Origin: Kallipyga massiliensis ph2 | GTDB lineage: Bacteria > Bacillota > Clostridia > Tissierellales > Peptoniphilaceae | Assembly (NCBI RefSeq): GCF_000311985.1 | Contig: NZ_HE978585.1 | Location: 595,522 to 628,897, forward strand | Direction of reading: 5' to 3' | DNA length: 33,376 nucleotides | Shown here: positions 24,518 to 33,268 of the stretch, in pieces | How positions within the stretch are numbered: the first letter of the stretch is position 1 | Layout: each line of letters begins with the position of its first letter | Notes under the pieces: generated by a model | What the model was told of the DNA's origin: nothing | The model's input: the letters and a program-made list of their open reading frames with translations, nothing else | Database searches by the model: none | Translations under genes and position numbers: made by a program

Positions 24518-25828
24518 CTAGAGCAAGAGGAAGGAGAAGGAGATGGAGGCGATGATGAGGACGATGGCTCCGCCCAAACGGGAAGAGAGCTGGGCATAGG
24601 CCATGAGGCCCATCCGGTCGGCAGCGCCCAATACGGCCAGGTCGCCGGATCCGCCACGGTTGGCCATGCAGAGACCGGCAGTGACCGCGGTGTCGATGGG
24701 GTAGAAGCCCACCAGCCAGCCGACGACGGCGGAGCCGACAATGGCCCCAACCACGATGAAGAGGGGAACGACGATGTTCTCGACGGAGGTCAGGGTGGCG
24801 AAGAGTTCGTCCAGGTCAAGGTCGATGCCGACACCAACCATGATGACGACCAGGAAGACCTTGGTGAAGAAGGCTTGGAAGCGCTTAGCGCCCATCCGGA
24901 CTTCAGCAGGGATGACGCCCAAGCCGGCCAGAATGACGACGAAGATGATCATGTAGGCCAAGCGGTGGATGGGGAAGCCGAAGATGGTGGGCAGGAGGTA
25001 GTTGCCGAAGATGGTACCCACCACGTAGGAAGCCAGGGCGACCAGGAAGCCGGCGCCGATTTCCTTGATTTCAGGAAGGACCGCTTTTTCCTTCTCTTCC
25101 TCATTTCCGGATAGTTCGGATCCGCGGATCAGGGTGCTGCGGTCCCCGGTCCAGGCGGGCTTCTTTCTACCCAACCCGTTGAGGAGGGCAGCAGTGATAA
25201 TGGCGTAAATGTTGGCAATAGTCAGGATGATAATGGCAAAGTTGTAGTAGTTGACGGCCTTATCGCCGGTGACCCCCTCATAGATCTCGGACAGGGGGAC
25301 AGCACCGCCGCCATTGCCTCCGCCCATGATGGGAAGGACGTAGTGGGTGATGATCCGGCCAGGGGCAATCCCAAAGACCAGGCCGATAGCGATGCCGAGG
25401 ATGGCTGCCCCCAGGACCCCGCCTAGGATGGCAGGCAGGTAGCCCACAAAGGAGCGGATCAGGATCTTCCGGTCCAGGGAGAGGACGGACCCGGTGATGA
25501 GAACGATGATGAAGAAGGTGAGGAAGTCCTGGTCGCCCATGAAGGCATCAATCCCTTTTAAAAGATCCTCAGGAATCAGGTTGAAGTGAACATAGGTGGC
25601 TGTCCCCAGGAAGGCGAGGAGGATACCGCCACCGATATGGGTATTCCAGATGGGGATCCGTTCGCCAATTTCATAGAGGGGGATACCGATGGCCAGCATG
25701 AGGGCCATGACGTGGGGGAGGTTGCCTTTCAGGACACCCAGGGCGGCGCCCAGATAGATGACGGCCACGCAGGCCAGGGTGATGTACCAAGGAGCTCCGA
25801 AGAGTCTCAGGTTTTTTTTCTTTTCCAT
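24518..25828 (-). CDS. 2-hydroxycarboxylate transporter (2HCT family; citrate/malate carrier)
   Basis: A 436-residue integral membrane carrier of the 2HCT family, which includes CitS, CitP and MaeN. The two re-entrant-loop glycine motifs are present: GGGNGGG at 169-175 and NRGGSGD at 390-396. Arg417 in the C-terminal YAQLSSRLGG is probably the substrate carboxylate contact. ATG 25828 is used, with GGAGG upstream; a TTG 12 bases earlier overlaps that site. It lies 49 bp after citF in the same operon, so citrate is the likely substrate, taken up with cations or exchanged. Citrate versus malate preference cannot be read directly. Confidence 0.9.
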   Translation of the reverse strand: MEKKKNLRLFGAPWYITLACVAVIYLGAALGVLKGNLPHVMALMLAIGIPLYEIGERIPIWNTHIGGGILLAFLGTATYVHFNLIPEDLLKGIDAFMGDQDFLTFFIIVLITGSVLSLDRKILIRSFVGYLPAILGGVLGAAILGIAIGLVFGIAPGRIITHYVLPIMGGGNGGGAVPLSEIYEGVTGDKAVNYYNFAIIILTIANIYAIITAALLNGLGRKKPAWTGDRSTLIRGSELSGNEEEKEKAVLPEIKEIGAGFLVALASYVVGTIFGNYLLPTIFGFPIHRLAYMIIFVVILAGLGVIPAEVRMGAKRFQAFFTKVFLVVIMVGVGIDLDLDELFATLTSVENIVVPLFIVVGAIVGSAVVGWLVGFYPIDTAVTAGLCMANRGGSGDLAVLGAADRMGLMAYAQLSSRLGGAIVLIIASISFSFLLL

Positions 25829-25877
25829 AATTTCCTCCAAGAATACGATGGATTTCCACTTGAAAGCCGGTCCCGGA

Positions 25878-27425
25878 CTAGCGGGAGGCCGGCTTGCGGA
25901 TGGTGTCGATGATGGTCCCGTCGCGGTATTCCACCACGGCGACCACCTGGTCGGTGAACTGGATGGGCTCAGGTTTGCCCAGGATGGCCTCAGCCTTGTC
26001 GCAGAGTTCCTCGATGGTGACTAAGGGGAGGCGGGTTTTCTGTAGCTCTTCCAGGATATCCTGGCGATTGGGGTTGACCGCAATGCCGTAGTCGGTGACC
26101 AGGACGTCCACGGTCTCACCGGGGGTGGTAACTGAGGTGACCTGGCGACGGACAGTGGCCAGCCGGCTCCGGATCAGGGGAGCGACGATGATGGTGCACT
26201 TGGCACCGGCTGCGGTGTCGGGATGGCCGCCGGGAGCCCCTTGAATGGTTCCGTCGGAGCCTTGGACGGTGTTGACGTTAAAGTCGGTGTCGATTTCCAG
26301 GGCCCCCAAGATGACGTAATCCAGGTAGTTGACGAAAGCCCCCTTGTTCATGGGGTTGGCATATTGGGAAGAGGAAATTTCCACATGGCCGGGGTCGGTG
26401 TAGACGGATTCGACGGAGGCGATATCGAAGGCCTGGTCGTTGACCAGCTTCCGGATGTAGCCTTCCCGGAGGAGGTCTACCATGGGTTCGGTGATTCCCC
26501 CCATGCCCCAGCCCATCTTGATTCCCCGCTCATCCATAAAGGGTTTGAGGAAGCGGGTGACAGCCAGGGAAGCCCCGCCGGCTCCGGTCTGGAAGGAGAA
26601 GCCATCTTTGAACCATTGGGTGGCAGCGATGACTTCAGCACAGGCCTTGGCCATTTTGAGCTCCCGGGGGTCCTTGGTCATCCGGATGGCCCCGGAGGCA
26701 ATCTTGGAGGGATCGCCGACGGAGTCGACCTTGACCACATAGTCCACGTCCACGCCTTGGATGGGGGCGGGGAGGTTGGGGGCGTCGACCAAGGTGTCGG
26801 TGATGACCACGACCTTGTCAGCATATTGGGCATCCACGCTGGCATAGGAGAGGACACCGCAATCGGCCTTGCCGCCCTTGCCGGAGGCGTTGCCATAGGG
26901 GTCGGAGCTGGAGGCCCCGATGAAGGCGACGTCGATGTGGACCTGGCCGGTTTCGATGGCCCGGACACGGCCCCCGTGGGTTCTGATGGTGGCGATGTTC
27001 TTGAGTTTGCCGGAAGAAAGGGCTTCCCCGATTTCATCCCGGACCCCGGAAGAGGAGATTCCTGTGATGGTCCCATCTTCGATCATGGGGACCAGGGAGG
27101 CCTGGGCCTTGCCCAAGGAAGAGGCGCAAATATAGAGGTCCTTGATCCCCATCTCATGGATGACTTCCATAACCATGGCGCAGACGTAGTCGCCGTTGCG
27201 GAAGTGGTGGTGGAAGGAGATGGTCATCCCGTCCTTGAGGCCGGTCTTTTCGACGGCTTCTTTGATGGAATCCAGCATTTTGGATGTTCCGGGCTGGACC
27301 TGGGAGCAAATTTTTGGGGCGGCTTTCTTGAATTCATAGTTATCCCGATAGAAGGCCCCTTGGAAGGCTTCGACGCCGTCCTTCAGAAGGGCATCGGGGA
27401 TTTCGCGATGGACTGCATTTTTCAT
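25878..27425 (-). CDS. citF: CitF, citrate lyase alpha subunit (citrate:acetyl-ACP transferase)
   Basis: A 515-residue CoA-transferase-fold protein, the alpha subunit of the citrate lyase complex. It swaps acetyl-ACP for citryl-ACP. Characteristic segments include ISFHHHFRNGDYV, ASSSDPYGNASG, FQTGAGGASLAVTRFL, MGWGMGGIT and GAPGGHPDTAAGAKC. The start overlaps the citE stop by 4 bp with AGGAGG just upstream, so it is coupled to citE. Length is normal for the family and the frame is uninterrupted. Confidence 0.95.
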   Translation of the reverse strand: MKNAVHREIPDALLKDGVEAFQGAFYRDNYEFKKAAPKICSQVQPGTSKMLDSIKEAVEKTGLKDGMTISFHHHFRNGDYVCAMVMEVIHEMGIKDLYICASSLGKAQASLVPMIEDGTITGISSSGVRDEIGEALSSGKLKNIATIRTHGGRVRAIETGQVHIDVAFIGASSSDPYGNASGKGGKADCGVLSYASVDAQYADKVVVITDTLVDAPNLPAPIQGVDVDYVVKVDSVGDPSKIASGAIRMTKDPRELKMAKACAEVIAATQWFKDGFSFQTGAGGASLAVTRFLKPFMDERGIKMGWGMGGITEPMVDLLREGYIRKLVNDQAFDIASVESVYTDPGHVEISSSQYANPMNKGAFVNYLDYVILGALEIDTDFNVNTVQGSDGTIQGAPGGHPDTAAGAKCTIIVAPLIRSRLATVRRQVTSVTTPGETVDVLVTDYGIAVNPNRQDILEELQKTRLPLVTIEELCDKAEAILGKPEPIQFTDQVVAVVEYRDGTIIDTIRKPASR

Positions 27426-28315
27426 ACCAGACCTCCTTCATAGACGCCGGCGGCTTTGGCCAGCTTCAGGGTCCGCTTGGCGCCTTCGACGTGGGCAATA
27501 TCGACCATCTTCCCGTCGACGGTCAGGACGCCGATGCCTTGGGCTTCGGCTTCCTTGACCCCCAGGATGATGTGTTCGGCCGAGGCGATGTCGGCTTCAC
27601 TCGGGGTGAAGACGTCATGGATGACCTCGATCTGGCGGGGGTTGACGATGGACTTGCCGTCAAAGCCCATATTTTTGATCATCTGGGTTTCCTTGCGGAG
27701 GGTGTCCATATCGTCCAGGTCGGTGAAGACCGTGTCAAAGCACATGACTCCGGCGGCCCTTGCCGAAAGGACGATGGCGGAGCGGGCGTAGAAGTATTCC
27801 TCCCCGGTCTTGGTGGTGGTGGCCTGCATGGTCCGGGCAAAGTCACCACCGCTTAGAGCCACACCCATGAGCCGGTCGGAGGAGGTGCAGATTTCATAGC
27901 AGTTGATGATGGAAAGGGGAGTTTCCAGAGCGGCCATGAGGAGGACTGCCCCCTTCTTCAGGCCGAATTCTTCTTCGGCTTCCCCCACCAGCTTTTCCAC
28001 CAGCTGGACATCCTTGGCGGTCTCGCACATGGGGATCCGGATTCCGTCACAGCCACCGGCTACAGCGGCTCGGATATCTTCCTTAAAGTATTCGGTGTCC
28101 AGGGCGTTGATCCGGACCCATTTTTCCACATCACCGTAGTCCAGGTATTTCAGGGTGTTGTAGAGTTGGATCCGGGCCGAGTCTTTCTCCGACTGGGAAA
28201 CCGCATCCTCCAAATCCAGGATGACGCAGTCCGGCCCATAGACGTAGGGGTCCTTGACCAAAGAGGCCTTTTGGGTATTGAGGAACATCATGGTACGACG
28301 AATGCTTCTTCTCAT
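27422..28315 (-). CDS. citE: CitE, citrate lyase beta subunit (citryl-ACP lyase)
   Basis: A 297-residue HpcH/HpaI-type lyase that splits citryl-ACP to oxaloacetate and acetyl-ACP. The N-terminal RTMMFLNTQKASLVKDPYV, the metal-binding VILDLEDAV, RINALDTEYF, MAALETPLSI and MGFDGKSIVNPRQIEV are typical. ATG 28315 overlaps the citD stop by 4 bp; a TTG 15 bases upstream is in frame but lies inside citD over the ribosome site. It is the middle gene of citDEF. Confidence 0.95.
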   Translation of the reverse strand: MRRSIRRTMMFLNTQKASLVKDPYVYGPDCVILDLEDAVSQSEKDSARIQLYNTLKYLDYGDVEKWVRINALDTEYFKEDIRAAVAGGCDGIRIPMCETAKDVQLVEKLVGEAEEEFGLKKGAVLLMAALETPLSIINCYEICTSSDRLMGVALSGGDFARTMQATTTKTGEEYFYARSAIVLSARAAGVMCFDTVFTDLDDMDTLRKETQMIKNMGFDGKSIVNPRQIEVIHDVFTPSEADIASAEHIILGVKEAEAQGIGVLTVDGKMVDIAHVEGAKRTLKLAKAAGVYEGGLV

Positions 28316-28605
28316 AGCTTCACCCCCCAAGGCAGGTTGCTGGTCTGGTCGACCGAACGGAAGATGGCGGTTTGGACGCGGGACCGAAGGGTGCAGTCCA
28401 GGGCGCCCTTGTCCTCCACTTTGATTTTTCCCTTGCTGACTTCCAGGTTTTTCAGGACCTCTTCCACACTTTCCTGAATCTGTCGGCCGAATTGCTCTTT
28501 GACCGAGGATTCGATGGTGATGGTGAGGGCATCGCTGGGCTCTACGGTCACCTGGGCATCGCTGGATTCCAGGGTGCCGGCTATAGCCCGATGGATCAGT
28601 TCCAT
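28312..28605 (-). CDS. citD: CitD, citrate lyase acyl carrier protein
   Basis: A 97-residue acyl carrier subunit of citrate lyase. Ser14 in AGTLESSD is the attachment site of the phosphoribosyl-dephospho-CoA group, and the middle part (VTVEPSDALTITIESSVKEQFG) matches the family. ATG 28605 has a strong AAAGGAGG in front. It is the first gene of the minus-strand citDEF-carrier unit and is divergent from citX. Confidence 0.95.
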   Translation of the reverse strand: MELIHRAIAGTLESSDAQVTVEPSDALTITIESSVKEQFGRQIQESVEEVLKNLEVSKGKIKVEDKGALDCTLRSRVQTAIFRSVDQTSNLPWGVKL

Positions 28606-28793
28606 ACTTCCTCCTTTTCTATGCACTTTACAAAAACAAGTTCGGATGAAAAAATAGAATAAAAGAAAAGATAACTCTTTTAAACTTAACTTTATTATAT
28701 CGGTGGAGAAAGAGAAAGTTTATAGAATCCGAGGAATAACCATTAAAAAAACACTTTGAACAACAAGGTAAAACACCTTCAAGGAGGCAGCTT
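28606..28793. promoter_or_regulatory. Divergent citD/citX control region
   Basis: AT-rich 188-bp spacer. TATAAT toward citD is visible on the minus strand (28694-28699), with a weak -35. A short dyad AAGGT...ACCTT at about 28766-28780 lies just before the citX ribosome site (AAGGAGG, 28781-28787). No consensus promoter for citX was found; an activator such as the GntR regulator may be needed. Confidence 0.45.
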
Positions 28794-29351
28794 GTGAATC
28801 ATTTTCAGGACGGGGATCGTCCAAGTCTGGAAGAGGTTTTAGAGAACCGGGAAAGTCGTCGGCGCCGGATTGACCGGCTTTTGGCGGACCGGCCGGAGAC
28901 AACGGTGGTCTGTTTTAAGCTGAATATTCCGGGGCCAGTCAAGAACAATCCATGGATTCGGAAGCTCTTCCGGGAGGGACTTGGGGCCATAGAGGAGGCC
29001 CTGGATCTTGCGACCAAGCCGCCGGTCGTCCGGGAGATTTTTCCTGACCTGCCCACAGGACCGGAGGCCTTTTTGGTCCTGGACCGGGACATCAGTGGGG
29101 TGAAAAGGGACATGGTCACCCTGGAGGACCATGAGGTCTTTGGCCGCTTCTATGACATTGACGTGGAAGGAGGGCCGGATTCGACCCGGTCGGGGGCGGT
29201 CAGTCGGGAGGACCTGGGCCTTCCGGAGCGAAAGTGCTTTCTATGCAACCAGCCGGCCAAGGTCTGTGCCTCTTCCCGGGCCCATGCGGTGGAAGATATG
29301 GTCCAATTCATCGAGGAAAGCCTGGCCAAGGAGGGATTCTTTAAATCCTAG
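28794..29351 (+). CDS. citX: CitX, apo-citrate lyase phosphoribosyl-dephospho-CoA transferase
   Basis: A 185-residue CitX-family protein. It transfers the prosthetic group made by CitG onto the serine of CitD. Recognisable parts are the N-terminal LEEVLENRESRRRRIDRLL, VVCFKLNIPGPVKN, FYDIDVEG, and the C-terminal cysteine-rich ERKCFLCNQPAKVCASSRAH. GTG 28794 is used, with AAGGAGG six bases upstream. It is divergent from citD. With CitG, CitC and CitDEF all present, the lyase complex can be fully built. Confidence 0.93.
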   Translation: MNHFQDGDRPSLEEVLENRESRRRRIDRLLADRPETTVVCFKLNIPGPVKNNPWIRKLFREGLGAIEEALDLATKPPVVREIFPDLPTGPEAFLVLDRDISGVKRDMVTLEDHEVFGRFYDIDVEGGPDSTRSGAVSREDLGLPERKCFLCNQPAKVCASSRAHAVEDMVQFIEESLAKEGFFKS

Positions 29352-29473
29352 AAAAATCTCACCTTCCTCCTGGGAAAATCCCATCCTATCCTTTATAATA
29401 AAAATAGTGTGTAAAAACCACGTTAATTTTTAAAGTAGGCCATTTTCTTGAAATCGGAAATCCGGGAGGATTT

Positions 29474-31090
29474 ATGGATATTTGGCATATCTTTTCTCTA
29501 TTGGGAGGCCTGGCCCTCTTTTTGTATGGAATGTCCTTGATGTCGGAAGGCTTGGAGCTGGTTGCCGGTTCCAAGATGCAGTCCATCCTCAACCGACTCA
29601 CTTCCAATAAGTTCATGGGCGTTATGGTGGGCTTTCTGGTCACCGCAATTATCCAATCCTCTTCGGCCACTACGGTCATGGTGGTGGGCTTTGTCAATGC
29701 CCAGCTCATGAGCCTGGCCCAAGCCATCAACGTCATCATGGGTGCCAACATCGGTACCACGGTGACCGGCATCTTCATCGCCATGGACTTCACCCGGATT
29801 GCCCCCTTTATTGCCTTTATCGGCTTTCTGATCTCCCTCCGCCACCACTCCAAATGGAACTATTGGTCCAAGGTGGTCATGGGCTTAGGTCTTCTTTTCA
29901 TGGGCCTGGAAGCCATGTCGGCGGCTATGGTTCCCTTAAGGGAGTCGCCTTTCTTCATCAACTTCCTGAAAACCCTGTCTTCGCCCCTAGTGGCCATTGC
30001 CTTCGGAGCGATTTTTACCGCCATCATCCAGTCCTCTTCGGCCTCCGTCGGTATCCTACAAACCTTGGCCAACCAGGGCCTGGTTCCCTTCCACATTTCC
30101 TACTATGTGGTCCTGGGCCAGAATATCGGGACCTGCATCACCTCCGTACTGGCCTCAATCAACGCCAACATAAATGCCAAACGGGCGGCCCTCTCCCACG
30201 TTCTCTTTAACCTTCTGGGGACGGTGATCTTTTTAGTCATCTCCCTCCTCCTGCCCATCCAAGATTGGATCATCGCCTTTGCGCCTTCTGCACCGGCGGC
30301 GGAGATTGCCTTCCTCCATACGGTGTTTAATATTTCTACCACCCTCCTCCTCCTTCCCTTCTCTCGCCACTTTGCCAAGCTGGCTACCTTCCTGGTCCCG
30401 GGAGAGGCCAAGCGGTCCGAGCCCCGGCAGCTCCTTTATGTCAAGTCGGACACCTTCGGGGATAACTTGGTCCTGATCGCCAATATCCACCTGGAGCTTT
30501 CCCGGACCCTCAACATCTGCCGAGAGGCGGTGGGTGAGGCCCTGGACCTGGTTCTGGACTACAAACCGGAAGATGAGGAAGAGGTACGGAAAAAGGTGGA
30601 GACCATCCACTACCTCAACGGCAAGCTCAATGAAGTAACGGTCCGCCTGATTACTCGCCGGCTCAACAAGGTCCAATCCCGGATGTTGACCAACGACCTG
30701 AAGATCCTGGCCGACATCGAGCGGATCGGGGACTACATCCTCAAGATCTGCAGCTTGGCGGAGGCCAATGAGGAGCGTGAAGTCGTCTTCTCGGATAAGG
30801 CCCGGGAAGAAATTCGGATCATGGGGACCTACATGGACCAGATTTATGAGGCGATCAAAGACTTTGACGAGTTTGAAGGCGACCTCTCCAGCGCCATCCG
30901 GGTGGTCGAAGACTTCGACGGCATCCTGGATGTTTTTGAAAACAACCACCTTGACCGGATTGGGGTGGGGGACTGCGACGGCGAATCCGGCCTCCAGTAT
31001 AACTCCCTCATGACCTCTGTTTCTCGGATTGCCTTCCACTACCAGAGCATAGCGGAAGCCCTCCAGGACAATATCGACCTGGATGACTGA
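29474..31090 (+). CDS. Na+/phosphate cotransporter with C-terminal PhoU-like domain
   Basis: A 538-residue protein of the NptA/PNaS family. The membrane half carries two inverted repeats with QSSSATT at 61-67 and QSSSASVG at 186-193, and the matching GANIGTT and GQNIGTC motifs, which form the phosphate and sodium path. From about residue 345 a helical PhoU-like domain follows. ATG 29474 is preceded by GGAGGA. A TATAAT at 29394-29399 could be its -10, with a poor -35. It is a single gene with its own terminator, unrelated in function to its citrate and Dha neighbours. Confidence 0.92.
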   Translation: MDIWHIFSLLGGLALFLYGMSLMSEGLELVAGSKMQSILNRLTSNKFMGVMVGFLVTAIIQSSSATTVMVVGFVNAQLMSLAQAINVIMGANIGTTVTGIFIAMDFTRIAPFIAFIGFLISLRHHSKWNYWSKVVMGLGLLFMGLEAMSAAMVPLRESPFFINFLKTLSSPLVAIAFGAIFTAIIQSSSASVGILQTLANQGLVPFHISYYVVLGQNIGTCITSVLASINANINAKRAALSHVLFNLLGTVIFLVISLLLPIQDWIIAFAPSAPAAEIAFLHTVFNISTTLLLLPFSRHFAKLATFLVPGEAKRSEPRQLLYVKSDTFGDNLVLIANIHLELSRTLNICREAVGEALDLVLDYKPEDEEEVRKKVETIHYLNGKLNEVTVRLITRRLNKVQSRMLTNDLKILADIERIGDYILKICSLAEANEEREVVFSDKAREEIRIMGTYMDQIYEAIKDFDEFEGDLSSAIRVVEDFDGILDVFENNHLDRIGVGDCDGESGLQYNSLMTSVSRIAFHYQSIAEALQDNIDLDD

Positions 31091-31101
31091 TTTTCGGACA
31101 G

Positions 31102-31142
31102 AAAAAAACGGTGTCAGATGTTTCTGACACCGTCCTTTTTTT
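31102..31142. terminator. Bidirectional terminator between the Na/Pi gene and dhaM
   Basis: An 11-bp stem ACGGTGTCAGA (31108-31118) with TCTGACACCGT (31123-31133), a TGTT loop, seven A on the left and a T-run on the right. It serves both convergent transcripts. Confidence 0.9.
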
Positions 31143-31154
31143 GATGGGTTTGTC

Positions 31155-31541
31155 TTAAAAAAGTTTGCCCGCCTTATTTTCCTGGGCATAGGCCTTGAGG
31201 GCTTGAAAATCGTCTCCGCCCTGGGCCATGACGGCGGTCTGGACGGCCCCTTCCACCAGGGGAAGGTCGGCCAGGAAGACCCGGTCTTGGACCTCAGGGT
31301 CGGCCATTTCCAGGGCCATCTGGGCATTCATCATGGAGGAGCCCATATCGAAGAGGACGAAGAGGCCTTCCGGTCCGGCTTGGCTGATGGCCTGGATGAT
31401 CTTTTCACCGTCGGAGCCCAGATTTCCTTCGCTGTCTCCGCCAATGGCTTGGATGGGGACATCGGGGGCCATCTGCTCCGCCAGCTCTTTCACCCCTTGG
31501 GCCAGGTTTTTGGAGTGGGAGAGGATGAGGAATTCAACCAT
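31155..31541 (-). CDS. dhaM: DhaM, PTS phosphocarrier subunit of dihydroxyacetone kinase
   Basis: A 128-residue EIIA-Man-type domain, the phosphoryl donor subunit of the PTS-dependent dihydroxyacetone kinase. His9 in LILSHSKNLAQG is the phosphorylated residue, and VLFDMGSSMMNAQMALE is conserved. It is the short single-domain form usual in Gram-positives, without the HPr and EI-like domains of E. coli DhaM, so it takes phosphate from HPr. It follows dhaL by 2 bp and is the last gene of the operon. Confidence 0.92.
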   Translation of the reverse strand: MVEFLILSHSKNLAQGVKELAEQMAPDVPIQAIGGDSEGNLGSDGEKIIQAISQAGPEGLFVLFDMGSSMMNAQMALEMADPEVQDRVFLADLPLVEGAVQTAVMAQGGDDFQALKAYAQENKAGKLF

Positions 31542-31543
31542 GG

Positions 31544-32143
31544 CTAGTCCTCATTTCCACTCAGGCATTGGATGAGGAGGCAGGAGGAGCAGGCGCCGGG
31601 GTCGATGTGGCCGATGGACCGCTCGCCCAGGTAGTAGGCCCGGCCTTTTTTGGCCTGGTAGTCCTTGGTGGCTTCCATCTTTTCCTTGGCGAGTGCGGCC
31701 GCTTCCTGGAGGGATTTGCCTTCCTGGAGGGCTTGGGAGACCGGCTCCAGGACGTCAACCATGGTCTTATCGCCGACGCTGGCTCCACCCCTTTGTTTGA
31801 TTCCTTCCACCCCTTTTTGGAAGGCTTCGTTGAAGTCCTCCCGGGTGATCTCTTCTTTTCCGGCGAAAACAGGAGCGAACCGCATGAAGAAGGTCCCATA
31901 GAGGGGGCCGGAGGCTCCGCCGATGGTGGAGATGAAGTCCATGGCCACCTTGGAGAAGAGGGTCTTGAGGTCGGGGAAATCCATGTTTTGGACATCTTCG
32001 TTGGCCTTCTGCATCCCCCGGTTGAGGTTGAAGCCGTGGTCCCCGTCACCGATGGCCGTATCCAGCTCCTGGAGGAGCTTTTTGTTTTCTTCAATGACCC
32101 GGGTCATTTCCCCGAAGGTCTTTTTCACTTCAACAATATTCAC
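31544..32143 (-). CDS. dhaL: DhaL, ADP-binding subunit of dihydroxyacetone kinase
   Basis: A 199-residue canonical DhaL. It transfers phosphate from DhaM through a bound nucleotide to dihydroxyacetone held on DhaK. Metal aspartates Asp28, Asp33 and Asp35 lie in LDTAIGDGDHG, and GGASGPLYGTFF, GDKTMVD and SIGHIDPGA are normal. GTG 32143 is chosen: GGGAGG lies just upstream, within the end of dhaK, and the longer in-frame ATG would overlap dhaK by 100 bases. It differs clearly from the divergent DhaL at 6636-7253. Confidence 0.93.
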   Translation of the reverse strand: MNIVEVKKTFGEMTRVIEENKKLLQELDTAIGDGDHGFNLNRGMQKANEDVQNMDFPDLKTLFSKVAMDFISTIGGASGPLYGTFFMRFAPVFAGKEEITREDFNEAFQKGVEGIKQRGGASVGDKTMVDVLEPVSQALQEGKSLQEAAALAKEKMEATKDYQAKKGRAYYLGERSIGHIDPGACSSCLLIQCLSGNED

Positions 32144-32144
32144 A

Positions 32145-33140
32145 CTATACCTCCCGCCAAGCAATGGCGTCCGCCGGAGCATCCAGGTACTTCTTGGAGG
32201 TCTCATCCAGCTTGATGACCGAGAGGGAGAAACCGGCCATATCAATGGAGGTCATGTAGTCACCCACATAGGTCTTATGGGTGGCAATGCCCTTGTCCTT
32301 GAGATAGACATGGGCATCATGGGCGATGACATAGAGTTCCTGGAGGGGGGTCCCGCCCATGCCGTTGATCATGAGGGCGATTTCCGACCCGTCAGACAGG
32401 TCCAGCTCCGCCAGGATCTTGTCCATCAATTCCTCGACAATACCCTTGACCGGCTTGAGGGCTTCCTTCCGGATTCCCGGCTCGCCGTGGATCCCGATCC
32501 CGATTTCCATCTCATCATCTTCCAAGTGGAAGGATTCTTCACCGGATGAAGGAACCGTGCAGGCCTTGATGGCCATACCCATGGACTTGATTTGGGGAAT
32601 GAGCTTGTCCGCATAGGCCTTGATTTCCTCCAAGGACTTGCCTTCTTCCGCCATAGCCCCTAAAATTTTCTCGACGAAAATGGTTCCGGCCACGCCCCGG
32701 CGTCCGGTGGTGAAGGAAGAGTTTTCCACCGCTACGTCATCATTGACAACGACGGACTCCACCTTGATTTCCTCCATCCCGGCCATCTCTGCGGCCATAT
32801 CAAAGTTCATGACATCGCCGGTGTAGTTCTTGACAATCATGAAGACACCCTTGCCGGAGTCCGTCGCCTTGATGCATTCCAAGACCTGGTCCGGTGTGGG
32901 GGAGGTGAACATCTGTCCGGGCACAGCCCCATCCAGCATCCCTCTGCCGATGAAGCCCGCATGAGCCGGCTCATGTCCCGACCCGCCTCCGGAAATGACC
33001 GCTACCTTGTCCACCGGTGCATCCTTCCGCACCAACACATTGGTGCCCTCGACACGCTTGATCCGGTCCGGGTGGGCCATGACCATCCCTTCAATCATTT
33101 CTTCGACAACATTGTCCGCTACATTGATGAGCTTTTTCAT
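32145..33140 (-). CDS. dhaK: DhaK, dihydroxyacetone-binding subunit of dihydroxyacetone kinase
   Basis: A 331-residue canonical DhaK. Active-site residues fall at exactly the E. coli positions: His56 in GGGSGHEPAH, Asp109 in KNYTGDVMNF and His218 in GIHGEPG. It phosphorylates dihydroxyacetone to glycerone phosphate with DhaL and DhaM. ATG 33140 follows AAAAGGAGG. It is the first gene of dhaKLM, with a good promoter upstream on the minus strand. No glycerol dehydrogenase or DhaS/DhaQ regulator is in the window. Confidence 0.95.
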   Translation of the reverse strand: MKKLINVADNVVEEMIEGMVMAHPDRIKRVEGTNVLVRKDAPVDKVAVISGGGSGHEPAHAGFIGRGMLDGAVPGQMFTSPTPDQVLECIKATDSGKGVFMIVKNYTGDVMNFDMAAEMAGMEEIKVESVVVNDDVAVENSSFTTGRRGVAGTIFVEKILGAMAEEGKSLEEIKAYADKLIPQIKSMGMAIKACTVPSSGEESFHLEDDEMEIGIGIHGEPGIRKEALKPVKGIVEELMDKILAELDLSDGSEIALMINGMGGTPLQELYVIAHDAHVYLKDKGIATHKTYVGDYMTSIDMAGFSLSVIKLDETSKKYLDAPADAIAWREV

Positions 33141-33185
33141 AGGAACCTCCTTTTCATGGGTTTCGCATACATCCATCTATCTTGT

Positions 33186-33214
33186 ATTATATCTTCCGGC
33201 CTAGCCCAGGGCAA
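33186..33214 (-). promoter_or_regulatory. Predicted promoter of dhaKLM
   Basis: On the minus strand, TTGCCC (33209-33214) and a perfect TATAAT (33186-33191) are 17 bp apart, about 46 bp before the dhaK start codon. Confidence 0.65.
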
Positions 33215-33268
33215 GAAAAAGGAAAGGGATTTCATGTGGAGGGGGGTGGTGTTGGGTTGCGGAGGGCG

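Noticed and set aside
26223-27443. 406-codon open frame antisense to citF
   Set aside because: Low-complexity Gly/Asp/Val-rich product that mirrors the codon bias of citF; long antisense frames are expected in GC-rich genes.
30233-31327. 364-codon minus-strand frame across the Na/Pi cotransporter gene and into dhaM
   Set aside because: It crosses a strong bidirectional terminator and is the shadow of a well-supported gene.
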